From the NCBI GenBank assembly GCA_029564595.1, contig JAKQPS010000037.1, positions 1 through 64,000 on the forward strand: DNA of 64,000 nucleotides. The letters are read 5' to 3'. The DNA is from a bacterium. Its GTDB lineage: Bacteria; UBP15; UBA6099. The position numbers and the translations under genes were made by a program. Within the stretch, counting starts at the first letter, position 1. Each line of letters begins with the position of its first letter. Below are positions 51,546 through 60,310 of this stretch, one piece after another. A model generated the notes under the pieces. It did not search any database, was not told where the DNA came from, and saw only the letters and a program-made list of their open reading frames with translations.

Positions 51546-52112
51546 TTATGACAGCAGGCAATACAGGGCGATAGCCGCCGCGACGCATATCAGAATCGGC
51601 AGCGCCCACAGAGGCCGTTGCGCCACAGCCGGCTCCGCCGCCAGCGCTATCTCTCCCGGCTCAATCTTTCCGTCACCCGGCTCGTCTCGAATAAGATCAA
51701 ACTTCAGATGCTTGTTCAATTCCTCTATTATCTCGCCGGGTTTTTCAAACACGAAAGGATTAAACTGAATCGAAACGTCCGGAGACGCGTAAAGGTCGAT
51801 GAAAAAGTCGCGGCCCGGCGGGGCGGACGACCTGCGCACTCTCGTTATCTCATCCCACGAAATCCGCCGCGCGCCCATCAACGGCCATCTTAGGAAAACC
51901 CCCGATTCGCCCACGCGCAACAATATGCTTTGAAGGTAAACCCCGGCCATAGCCGAGAAAAACGCTACGACGCAGGCGGCCCGGAGCGCGTCGCCGTCGC
52001 CGGACACCTTGGCGCGAAAGGCCGCCGCCGCTAGCACGGCCAGCCCCGCCGCCGGATACCCCAGACGCCGGTATATCGACAACCTGAACTCTTTCTCCCC
52101 AGCCTGCTTCAT
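51546..52112 (-). CDS. Membrane protein with PH-like (bPH2-type) domain
   Basis: 188 residues. Two N-terminal membrane segments (YPAAGLAVLAAAAFRA and RAACVVAFFSAMAGVYLQSILL) are followed by a small beta domain (GVFLRWPLMGARRISWDEITRV, then FFIDLYASPDVSIQF) of the bacterial PH type. There is then a charged linker and a final membrane segment (LWALPILICVAAAIALYCLL). No ribosome site is clear. Function unknown. It is divergent from the large outer-membrane protein. Confidence 0.65.
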   Translation of the reverse strand: MKQAGEKEFRLSIYRRLGYPAAGLAVLAAAAFRAKVSGDGDALRAACVVAFFSAMAGVYLQSILLRVGESGVFLRWPLMGARRISWDEITRVRRSSAPPGRDFFIDLYASPDVSIQFNPFVFEKPGEIIEELNKHLKFDLIRDEPGDGKIEPGEIALAAEPAVAQRPLWALPILICVAAAIALYCLLS

Positions 52113-52309
52113 GATTGAATTCTATTCGCCGCGCCGCAAGCGCGCAAGCGAGGCGATGTCGCTCACAAAACATTTTCTCAACGCCGGCAGGCCGCTTCTT
52201 TTTTGTGATATGGCGGACGGGCGGGCGTTGTGCTAAAATTGTGCGATGAAATTCAGCCGGAGACGGCGATAAAGGAATGTCTACTAACTATTCTAACTGG
52301 AGAAACAGT

Positions 52310-55300
52310 ATGAGAATCAGGACAACGGCGCTCGTCGCGGCGTCGCTAGCGGTTTTGATGTGCATGGCGCAGCCGCCGCAGGCTGCTTTCGCGCAATCGG
52401 AAACGCCCGCTCAAGAAGAGACAGTCGTCACGGAGACGGCCGGCGCGGCGGAAGAGGCGGCGCAGCCACAGGCCGCCGAAGAAGCTTCCGAACAGACCGA
52501 GCCCCCCCCGGACCTGATCGAGCTTGGAGACATTAAGCTCAGCGGTTACAGGAAGGTCAAATGGCGCGACTACAGTTCGTCCGGCGACTTCGAGATGTTC
52601 AGGTCGGCAAACGGATTCAGCTACCGCGACGCCAGATTCGAGCAGACGTCGTTCATCATGCTCAAGGGCGATCTGCCGAGGAATCTCAAGATCGACGGGA
52701 CGTTCTCGGAGATGCCGTATCAGGATAGGACGCTGTTGCTGAACGTGACGGGGAACAACGGCCGGGCGCGGCTGGGCGACTTCTCGACCAGTTTCCCCGG
52801 AGGCTCTCTCGTTTCATTCCACAAGAACATCCGGGGCATAGACTACGTTTACGACACCGGCTCTCTGCGCGTCAGCGCCATTATGTCCAAAGAGAAAAGC
52901 AAAACCGAAACGATAACATTCAAAGGACAGAACAAGCGCGGTCCGTACACATTGAACGCGTTCCAGATAGTGGAAGGGACAGAGCAGGTGAAGATAGACG
53001 GCGCGCCGGTTTCCGCCGGACAGTATTACATAGACTATTTCAGAGGGGACATAACCTTCGGATTCGTCGTCAACGCCGCGCAGACGGTGGAGATAACGTA
53101 TGAATCGACTCTTCTGTTGAGCATGAAGACGGGAAACATGAACGCGTTCGGAGTCGAATACACTCCGCTCAGCAAAAAGTTCACTATCGGCGGCTCGTTC
53201 ATGTCTGAAGGGGCAAACGCCGTTTCGCAGTCGGTCCTTATATACAATTCAATAGATTTCGAGGTCGGGCCGTTCAACATAGACGAGACGCGCTCGCTGT
53301 TCGCCGGCTCGATGAAATCTCCTTACGCGTTCATCGAGAAGGATACCGAGCTTGTGCTGAGGGACGGGACGCCGCTGCTGCGGAACACGGATTACTTAAT
53401 CGACTACGTGAGCGGCGAGCTGGACTTCATCGCGCCGATGGCCTCCTCGACGGTGTCGGTGAGGTATCACTACTTCAACCCCAAGCACATAGGGCGGCAG
53501 AGGGACTATCTGACCGAGCCAGCCATGTCCCGGTTCACGCTTTCCAAGAGCGCGGTGTACAGCGGCACGGAGACAGTGTGGTGGTGCGAGACATACGGAG
53601 AAGGCCCGCACACCGACGAGAACATCACCTGCTTGGAAATGATGACCCCCTGCTCGGACGTGAAGTACGGAGCCGCGCAGACGACATGCGAAGAAGGCTC
53701 GGACTATTTCATAGACGAGGTGGCAAACCAGATAATAATCCTAAATCCGAGCTATATCCCCGACCACAACCACGTTATCAGAGCGCAGTACGACTTCGTC
53801 CAGAAGACCGCCGCCGAGGAAAAGGCGACGGATAAAAAGATAGTCGACGTGTATTTCATGACCAAGCTGTTCGACAAGCTGAGCGTGGAGGCGGAAGTTT
53901 CGACTACGGACGCCGACATGTCGAACCGGCGGATAAAGGTTCTCGAGGAGTATGTGGCGACCGTGATAGTCCCGACGCAGAGAGAGTACTGTCTGCAGCG
54001 AGACCCGGCGACGGCCGCTGAGGTCGAGGTTTTCTTCGATGACCTCGTGACGTCCCGAGGCAGGAAGAGCTATCCGGGCGATTTCACAATCGAGACCGAC
54101 GCGGGCAATGCCTGCCCCGGCGAAAAGATTCTGGTGTTCAAATACGACATCCCAGCCGGGACGACAATCATCGCCAACTACAGCGTGGCTCCCGACCTCG
54201 GAACGGACACCACGAAGTCCGCCTCGGCGGTCAGGACCAAAATCGGCTACTCCGGCAAGAAGGCCTCTTTCAACATCGAGACCATCAGCAAGGACATGGC
54301 TTTCTCTCCCCTGAACGACTACAGCAACAACGAGGAGAAAAGACTCTCCGGAGACGTCAAGCTGAATCTCATGGACAACCTGACTCTGTTCGGCGACTAT
54401 CTGACGTACGACAACATGCACAACTTCAACACCACGGACAAGGACGACTATGACCGCATAGGCGCGGGAGCCACTTTCCGCAAAGGGCGCATCAAGGAAA
54501 TAACTCTCAAGAAAACCCGGTTCGACGCGAGCGACAACCTGAATGTTTCCAAACTGGACAACACCAGAACGGTGGACGAACTTTTCTTCAAGTGGGATCC
54601 GAGAGGAAAGAACGTCTTCACCGTGAACGCGGAACTGTCGAACTCCGAGTTCGAGGACAACACGGGCGCGTTAACAGACAAGGACACGGACAGGAGACTT
54701 GTCGGATTCGGATACACGCCGAGCGCGAAACTCAACGTGAGGGGGTATCTCGAACTGACGGACACAGACGTGATCGCGCCGGCGGGATTCGGCGCGGACG
54801 CGAGCTTCGGAACCAAGACATTCGCCAAGAACCTCGACGCTAGCTGGACGCCGGACGATATTTGGTCCTTCAACAGCAGGATATTGCTGCAGAAGAAGAC
54901 GCATAGCCGGGCCGACTATGACGACGAGAACTGGGACTCGATAATGCTGGGGGCGGCCGCGAGGCCATTCGGAAGAATAACTTTTGTGAACATCTCGGCG
55001 TACCGCCGCGACCTGCCGAACAACATAACCGGCAGCGCCCGAACAGACACCGCCAACGCTTCCTTCGGATACAAGGCGGCTCCTATGTGGGTCGTAGAGC
55101 CTTCCATCGACAAGGTCAAAGCCGCCGTCGGGGAGACTTCCAGCAACAAGTCGGACGGCTACGGGCTTTCTTTCCTTTACGATCCTGACAACAGGAGCAA
55201 GTGGGACGGACGCTTTTCTTGGAAGACCACGGACAAGACCAACAGCACGCAGACTGCCTCAACCGATTCCGAAGAGAACCAGTACATACTCAAACTGGGA

Positions 55301-55630
55301 TATGTCGCGTCTGAAAGGATCGAGTGCGCGATGTCATACGACGTCAGAAGGACATCGCCGACGCCCTCCGACACGGACATACTCGGATTTGAAGTCAGGC
55401 ACAAAACTTCCAAACGGATGAACAGCAAAATCGGTTTCGCGCGCACGGAGAGATCGTCAGCGACGACTGAGACGACGCGAGACGAATACATCGCCGAAGC
55501 GGTCTACACGATTAACAGGACATTTTCTGTGACGATGAACATAAAGAAGGACAAGTATTCCGCCGGAGCGGCGGCGGCTAACGACTATTCGGGCACGGTG
55601 GGCAGCCTAGAGGTGACCGCGAACTTCTGA
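52310..55630 (+). CDS. Very large outer-membrane beta-barrel protein
   Basis: 1,106 residues from ATG 52310, with TGGAG eight bases upstream; an ATG at 52277 has its ribosome site too close. A signal peptide (MRIRTTALVAASLAVLMCMA, then AFAQS) leads into a Glu/Ala-rich linker. A beta-rich body follows in which the pattern G-D-Y-x-I-D-Y-x-x-G-x-I recurs near residues 220, 343 and 462. After about 640 the sequence alternates in the way of amphipathic strands, with Asp and Asn turns every 10-15 residues, to a C-terminal SLEVTANF, which fits a BAM-recognised beta-signal. I recognise no family. Size and turns suggest a barrel of many strands with a repeated exposed N-terminal region. Confidence 0.75.
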   Translation: MRIRTTALVAASLAVLMCMAQPPQAAFAQSETPAQEETVVTETAGAAEEAAQPQAAEEASEQTEPPPDLIELGDIKLSGYRKVKWRDYSSSGDFEMFRSANGFSYRDARFEQTSFIMLKGDLPRNLKIDGTFSEMPYQDRTLLLNVTGNNGRARLGDFSTSFPGGSLVSFHKNIRGIDYVYDTGSLRVSAIMSKEKSKTETITFKGQNKRGPYTLNAFQIVEGTEQVKIDGAPVSAGQYYIDYFRGDITFGFVVNAAQTVEITYESTLLLSMKTGNMNAFGVEYTPLSKKFTIGGSFMSEGANAVSQSVLIYNSIDFEVGPFNIDETRSLFAGSMKSPYAFIEKDTELVLRDGTPLLRNTDYLIDYVSGELDFIAPMASSTVSVRYHYFNPKHIGRQRDYLTEPAMSRFTLSKSAVYSGTETVWWCETYGEGPHTDENITCLEMMTPCSDVKYGAAQTTCEEGSDYFIDEVANQIIILNPSYIPDHNHVIRAQYDFVQKTAAEEKATDKKIVDVYFMTKLFDKLSVEAEVSTTDADMSNRRIKVLEEYVATVIVPTQREYCLQRDPATAAEVEVFFDDLVTSRGRKSYPGDFTIETDAGNACPGEKILVFKYDIPAGTTIIANYSVAPDLGTDTTKSASAVRTKIGYSGKKASFNIETISKDMAFSPLNDYSNNEEKRLSGDVKLNLMDNLTLFGDYLTYDNMHNFNTTDKDDYDRIGAGATFRKGRIKEITLKKTRFDASDNLNVSKLDNTRTVDELFFKWDPRGKNVFTVNAELSNSEFEDNTGALTDKDTDRRLVGFGYTPSAKLNVRGYLELTDTDVIAPAGFGADASFGTKTFAKNLDASWTPDDIWSFNSRILLQKKTHSRADYDDENWDSIMLGAAARPFGRITFVNISAYRRDLPNNITGSARTDTANASFGYKAAPMWVVEPSIDKVKAAVGETSSNKSDGYGLSFLYDPDNRSKWDGRFSWKTTDKTNSTQTASTDSEENQYILKLGYVASERIECAMSYDVRRTSPTPSDTDILGFEVRHKTSKRMNSKIGFARTERSSATTETTRDEYIAEAVYTINRTFSVTMNIKKDKYSAGAAAANDYSGTVGSLEVTANF

Positions 55631-55652
55631 TTTTAACGAAAGCGCTGGAGAG

Positions 55653-56240
55653 ATGACGGGAGAAGAGAAAACAGAGGGGGCGGCGCCGGGCGGGCTGGAG
55701 ATGTTGGACCGCATGGCGACCCTCTTCCTGTACTCGCGGTTCCGCAACCCGGTTTTCGACGCGCTGATGCCTGTTTTGTCCGTCGGGGCGAACAAGGGGA
55801 TAGTGTACATCGCGGCAAGCGTGGCGATGATGATTTTCGGAGAGCCGAGGGTCAAAGCGGCGGGGCTGGTGATGCTGGCGGGCGCGGGAGCGGCGGGCGT
55901 AATCGCGGAAATGACCGTCAAGATGTTCTGGAAACGCAAGCGCCCCTTCATGGTGATGCCTGAGATAACTCCCAAAGTGCCGCACCTCAGGCTGCTCAAG
56001 AGGCCGTCGTTTCCGTCGGGGCATTCGGCGGGCTATTTCGCCGCCGCGATGTCGCTTGCGGTGTTCTTCCCGTCGATGGCGGCCCCTCTTGCGGTCGTGG
56101 CCGCGCTCGGCGCTTATTCCAGAATCTACAACGGCGTTCATTTCCTCTCCGATGTGGTGGTCGGCTCGATTGTCGGCATCGCGTTTTCGGGGCTTATGGC
56201 GTGGCTGCTCGCCGAACGCGCGGTAGGCCTGTTCTCATAG
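55653..56240 (+). CDS. PAP2-family phosphatase
   Basis: 195 residues, GGAGAG immediately before ATG (short spacing). All three phosphatase motifs are intact: KMFWKRKRP (KX6RP), PSFPSGHSAGYF (PSGH) and SRIYNGVHFLSDVV (SRX5HX3D). Five or six membrane helices. Enzymes of this type dephosphorylate undecaprenyl or lipid phosphates on the outer side of the inner membrane, which fits the neighbouring glycan genes. It follows the barrel gene by 22 bases and may be co-transcribed. Confidence 0.9.
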   Translation: MTGEEKTEGAAPGGLEMLDRMATLFLYSRFRNPVFDALMPVLSVGANKGIVYIAASVAMMIFGEPRVKAAGLVMLAGAGAAGVIAEMTVKMFWKRKRPFMVMPEITPKVPHLRLLKRPSFPSGHSAGYFAAAMSLAVFFPSMAAPLAVVAALGAYSRIYNGVHFLSDVVVGSIVGIAFSGLMAWLLAERAVGLFS

Positions 56241-56294
56241 AAGCGCCGCGCTCCCGGCATGCTTGAAAGGCGTTTTCCAAGAAAGGCGGATATC

Positions 56295-56708
56295 ATGGAC
56301 GACAATATCGAAGAATCGATTAAATACGCAAGAGAAACGGTGGGCGGAGACCCGCTTGCGCGGCATCTGGGCATCGTAATCGAGGAAGTGTCCGAAGGGT
56401 TCGCCAGAGTGTCGCTAGAAGCGAAGCCTGAATATATGAACGCGGTGGGAAGGGCGCACGGGGCGGCGGTGTACGCCGTCATCGACCAGTCGCTGGCGGT
56501 GGCCGCGAACTCTCGCGGCGTCCGAGCCGTCACTCTCGACGTGAACGCCAGATATCACTCCGGCGCGCCAGGCGGCGATGTTCTGGTGGCAGAAGCGTCT
56601 CCCATCGAAATCAAGAAAAGAATCAGCGTGTGGAAAGTGGAAGTGCGCGCCAGAAACGCGGGCGCTCTTGTGGCCACGGCGACTGCCACAGCCTACCATC
56701 AAGCCTGA
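56295..56708 (+). CDS. PaaI-family hotdog thioesterase
   Basis: 137 residues from ATG 56295 (MDDNIEESIKYAR). A frame upstream to 56259 is open but less likely. Motifs: MNAVGRAHGAAVYAVIDQSLAVAAN, the PaaI active-site helix (N--G--HG--------D), then ALDVNARYHSGAPGGD-like strand pairs and VWKVEVRARNAGALVATATATAY. It should hydrolyse acyl- or aryl-CoA thioesters. It may belong to the catabolic set that follows. Confidence 0.87.
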   Translation: MDDNIEESIKYARETVGGDPLARHLGIVIEEVSEGFARVSLEAKPEYMNAVGRAHGAAVYAVIDQSLAVAANSRGVRAVTLDVNARYHSGAPGGDVLVAEASPIEIKKRISVWKVEVRARNAGALVATATATAYHQA

Positions 56709-56766
56709 ATCTTTTTTCTGAATATGCAGCGCGCTCTATTGAGCGGCGGAAATGAGGGTTTTAACT

Positions 56767-57690
56767 ATGAAATCAAACACTAAGCGCGTCGAAATCGAAC
56801 GGGGAATTTTTAGCAGCCGCGCGGTTTCGCGGTTTGTGCTGGCGCTTGCGTGCGCGGCGCTTGTCATCTCGGCGGGACGCGCGATGGCGGATTGGCCCGG
56901 CGTCGCAGTGTCAGTGGACGGAACTCCCATCGCTTACGAGATTTGGGGAGAGGGAGAGCCGACTCTGATCTTTATTCACGGATGGAGTTGCGATTCCAGA
57001 TACTGGCGCGCGCAGATAGAGCATTTCTCCCGGAAGCGCCGCGTAATAGTCCTCGATATGGCCGGACACGGAAACTCCGGCATGGCGAGAGAGATTTACA
57101 CCATGAAGGCCTTTGGCGAAGACGTCCGGGCGGTGGCGGACGCCGCGGGCGCGCAGAAGATGATTCTCATAGGCCATTCTATGGGCGGCCCGGTGATAGC
57201 GGAAGCGGCGGCGCTTATGCCGGGGCGCGTGATCGGGCTTGTCGGCGTAGACACGTTTGAAGACGTGGAATACATGTTGACGAACGAGGAAATGGAGCGG
57301 ATGCTCGGCCCGCTGGAGGCGGATTTCAAAGCCGGGGCGCGCGCGTTCGTAACCTCGATGATGCGGCCCGGAGAGGACGCCGCTCTCGCCGAGTGGATTC
57401 TTGCGGACATGTCGTCCGCTCCCCCGGCCGTAGCCATGAGCGCGATCAGGGAAATGCTGAATCAGTATATAACGGGCGAAACCGCCTCCATTTTCGATCG
57501 CGCCCGGATTCCCGTCGTGACGGTTAACGCCGACATGTGGCCGATCAACTTCGAGTCGAACCGCAAACACATGTTGTCGTTCGACGCGATTGTGCTGAAG
57601 GACGCGGACCATTTTCTGATGATGAACAAGCCGGATGAATTCAACGCGGCGCTCGAACGGGCGATAGATATGCTGATGGGCAATCAATAA
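56767..57690 (+). CDS. Exported alpha/beta hydrolase
   Basis: 307 residues from ATG 56767 (MKSNTKRVEIERG). AGGG lies about eight bases upstream; an ATG at 56752 is possible. An N-terminal hydrophobic segment (SRFVLALACAALVISAGRAMA) looks like a signal peptide or anchor. The catalytic fold shows FIHGWSCDSRYW (oxyanion), GHSMGG (Ser138), Asp256 in NADMWP and His282 in DADHFLMMN. All three triad residues are present. The substrate is unknown; periplasmic placement is unusual for a CoA-related hydrolase. Confidence 0.85.
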   Translation: MKSNTKRVEIERGIFSSRAVSRFVLALACAALVISAGRAMADWPGVAVSVDGTPIAYEIWGEGEPTLIFIHGWSCDSRYWRAQIEHFSRKRRVIVLDMAGHGNSGMAREIYTMKAFGEDVRAVADAAGAQKMILIGHSMGGPVIAEAAALMPGRVIGLVGVDTFEDVEYMLTNEEMERMLGPLEADFKAGARAFVTSMMRPGEDAALAEWILADMSSAPPAVAMSAIREMLNQYITGETASIFDRARIPVVTVNADMWPINFESNRKHMLSFDAIVLKDADHFLMMNKPDEFNAALERAIDMLMGNQ

Positions 57691-57870
57691 ACCCGGATTC
57701 GTCGATAGAGCCGACGAATCGGGGCGATTTTCATAGCGGCGAACTGCTTTGTTGCCGCCGCATTTTTTTGTTAATGAACCATAAGTTCTATTCACTGCAA
57801 AAATGCGCTTTGCGCCTCGCATTTCATCCGCTCTGAACAATCGCTCCCGAATCTTAACGACGGATTCGGG
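57691..57870 (+). repeat. CCCGGATTCGTC hairpin repeat, copy 2, and two further hairpins
   Basis: CCCGGATTCGTC with CGACGAATCGGG (57692-57723) and CGATTTTCATAGCGGCGAAC match copy 1 at 8189. Next comes CGCATTTTT with AAAAATGCG (57759-57807), enclosing a TGAAC and GTTC pair like that in repeat F. Then CCCGAATC with GATTCGGG (57846-57870). Three hairpins thus follow one another in the 318-base gap before 58009, and nothing else is recognised there. Confidence 0.75.
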
Positions 57871-58008
57871 ATAAAAGGCGAAGAATCGGACAAGGCTGAA
57901 GCGGCGGAGAAGCTTCCTGCCGCAAGGCAATTGTGATAGACTATCGTAAGTTAGCGGAAGGGCGGAACGCGGGAGACGCGGCCCGCGTCCCGCGCAGAGG
58001 TGATGGGC

Positions 58009-59637
58009 ATGGCGGAGAAGAAAAGGCGTTACACCAGAGAGATGGCCGAATGGGCTGCCGGGTTGACGTTCGGCGACATTCCCGCGCGGGTGGTCGAGCA
58101 GGCGAAGATGCAGACGATGAGCGTTCTGGCGGCGATATTCGCCGGATCGCGAACGTCCTCAGGCGGCAAGACGATAGCCGCGGCGCTGCGCGGGTCCGAC
58201 CCCGGCCCGGCGAGGCTTATTCCATCAGGCGAGAGCGTCACCGTAAAGGACGCTCTAGCGGCGGCATCCTCGCTATCGATGGCGCTGGACTACGACGACT
58301 ACACGTTCGCGGGGCATCCCGGACATTCCGCCGCGCTGGTTCCGCTCCTGATGGCGGCCCGCGAAGATATTTCCGGCGAACAGATATTGCTCGCTCAGAC
58401 GGTTGCCAACGAGATAGAGTCTCGCATCGGCGGCTCTGTGATGGTCGGGCCGCTGAACGGGCAGATGTGGTCGTTCATCCACGCCGCCGGCGCGGCATGC
58501 GCAGCGGGAAAAATCTACGGGCTGGACTCCGACCGGATGGCGTCAGCCCTCGGAATGGCTCTTTCGCAACCCGCTTCCCCTCTCGCCCCCGGCTTCATGG
58601 GCGCGGACTCGAAGCTCCTCACCGCCTCCGCCGGAATCGCCTCGGGACTGTTCGCGGCTCAACTCGCCGCCGAAGGACTCAAAGGCCCTCAGGACATACT
58701 CGAAGCGGAAGACGGCTTTTGCGAGACTCTATCCTTCGTTCCCATCTACCCGATGCTCACAAGGCTCGGCTCATGCTGGCTCTCTGACACCATGTCCGTG
58801 AAGCTGTATCCGGGATGCGCGTATATCAGCGCGACGATGGACGGCGTTTTTGAGATAATGCGAAACAAGGAAATAAACCCCGACGACATATTCAAGATCG
58901 ACGTTCACGCGTCAATCGCGACTGTTAAAATGGACGAGATGTCGCGCCCGCTGGTGACGCACCAGAACACGCGCCCGGTGACGCTGAACTTCTACACGCC
59001 ATACAACGTGGCGGCGGGCGTTCTCGACGGAAGGCTAGGCCCGGAGCAATTCGAGCCGGAGAGAGTGAGAGACCCGAAGGTGTGGGAGCTGGCGAGGCGG
59101 GTGCGCGTGCATCATGACATGTCGCTCACCAGCAATCTTATCGATTCGGCGACGGACCTGATAGACATCCGGTATCTGCTGAGCCGGATGCGGGCCGGCT
59201 CCCTCGGATCGATGCTCAAGAGGCTCGGTCCGGCGTCGCCGCTGTTGTGGCTGGCCGGCGGGCGGGAGATAACCGGCCTGATGTCGGAAGGCCGGCGCGC
59301 CCTCGAAAAAGTCTTCGGCGCTCCCGGCGACGACGACGCGGAACGGCGGCTGGCTCCTTCGGCTGAAAACTTCCGCATGGCTTTCGGGTCGCGCGTCGTG
59401 TTCGACATGAAATCGAAGGACGCGGTGTACGAGTTCGAGCAGAAGATACCGTTCGGCGCGGCGGGCTGGCCGCTGGAAGACCGCCGAAGCGACGCGTGCG
59501 GCAAGTTCGAGAAAGAGGCGCTAGCCGTACTGAAGCCGGAAGCCGCGACTGCCGCGCTGGACGCGGTGTCGAATCTGGAAAAGCTCGACAACGCTGGCGT
59601 ACGCTCCCTGCTCGACCTGTGCTGTTCGAAAAAATAG
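58009..59637 (+). CDS. MmgE/PrpD family protein
   Basis: 542 residues from ATG 58009, AGAGG nine bases upstream. The family pattern is present: an N-terminal helical domain with LSMALDYDDYTFAGHPGHSAALVPLL, WSFIHAAGAACAAGKIYGLD, then SVKLYPGCAYISATMDG and VTLNFYTPYNVAAGVLDG. MmgE/PrpD proteins include 2-methylcitrate dehydratase, aconitate-isomerising and cis-aconitate decarboxylase enzymes. The family spans several reactions, so the substrate is unknown. The C-terminal ~140 residues are longer than in many members. It opens a run with an HTH-cupin regulator, an acyl-CoA dehydrogenase and a PLP enzyme. Confidence 0.87.
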   Translation: MAEKKRRYTREMAEWAAGLTFGDIPARVVEQAKMQTMSVLAAIFAGSRTSSGGKTIAAALRGSDPGPARLIPSGESVTVKDALAAASSLSMALDYDDYTFAGHPGHSAALVPLLMAAREDISGEQILLAQTVANEIESRIGGSVMVGPLNGQMWSFIHAAGAACAAGKIYGLDSDRMASALGMALSQPASPLAPGFMGADSKLLTASAGIASGLFAAQLAAEGLKGPQDILEAEDGFCETLSFVPIYPMLTRLGSCWLSDTMSVKLYPGCAYISATMDGVFEIMRNKEINPDDIFKIDVHASIATVKMDEMSRPLVTHQNTRPVTLNFYTPYNVAAGVLDGRLGPEQFEPERVRDPKVWELARRVRVHHDMSLTSNLIDSATDLIDIRYLLSRMRAGSLGSMLKRLGPASPLLWLAGGREITGLMSEGRRALEKVFGAPGDDDAERRLAPSAENFRMAFGSRVVFDMKSKDAVYEFEQKIPFGAAGWPLEDRRSDACGKFEKEALAVLKPEAATAALDAVSNLEKLDNAGVRSLLDLCCSKK

Positions 59638-59692
59638 CCCGACCTCCACGCCGGAGGCTTGGGAACAAATAAACGCGAAGAGGTCAGTCAAA

Positions 59693-60238
59693 ATGGCAAA
59701 AGCAAAAAGCGCTCCTGATTTTTCAGACAAGATGAAGCGTCTGCGCAAGAAGAACGGCATAACGCTCGAGGCGCTCGCCGCCGCGACCGGGATGTCCGCC
59801 GATTACCTCGAAAAAATCGAGAACGGCGAGACTATGCCTCCGGTGTCGAACATCATCCAGATCAGCGCCGCGCTCACCGTCGACTCCGGCAAGTTCCTGT
59901 CCTCCGACGGGGCAAACAAGGAAAAGAAAGCGGAGAGCTTCAAGAAGCGCGCGGACGCGTACTATTACAAGACGCTCACGCCCGACGCCGAGCACAAGCA
60001 CATGAAGGGATTCCATGTCTCAATCCCCTCGAAGTCGGAACACGCCGGAGTGCAGTACAAACATGAGGGCGAGGAGTTCGTCTATGTGCTCGACGGCGTT
60101 CTCGACATTCAGGTCGGCGCAAAGAAACACAAACTGAAAAAAGGCCAGTCCCTCCACTTCGACTCCAACCACACGCACAAGCTGAGCAATCCGGGATCGA
60201 AGCAGACGGAGCTGTTGGTGGTCGTGTACACGCCCTGA
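59693..60238 (+). CDS. HTH-XRE / cupin transcriptional regulator
   Basis: 181 residues, AGAGG ten bases before ATG. The helix-turn-helix (about residues 11-65: MKRLRKKNGITLEALAAATG, then YLEKIENGETMPPVSNI) is of the XRE type. The C-terminal cupin domain (about 100-180) has YKHEGEEFVYVLDGVLDI and SLHFDSNHTHKLSNPG, with the metal-site histidines and glutamate. Such regulators sense small molecules and usually control neighbouring metabolic genes. Its place between MmgE/PrpD and the acyl-CoA dehydrogenase suggests it regulates them. Confidence 0.92.
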   Translation: MAKAKSAPDFSDKMKRLRKKNGITLEALAAATGMSADYLEKIENGETMPPVSNIIQISAALTVDSGKFLSSDGANKEKKAESFKKRADAYYYKTLTPDAEHKHMKGFHVSIPSKSEHAGVQYKHEGEEFVYVLDGVLDIQVGAKKHKLKKGQSLHFDSNHTHKLSNPGSKQTELLVVVYTP

Positions 60239-60310
60239 GCGTCGACGGCGACAGAGGCGTTCCGCGTCCCGAACACTACCCGCGCCACCGGCGCGATTGG
60301 AGCATCCATT

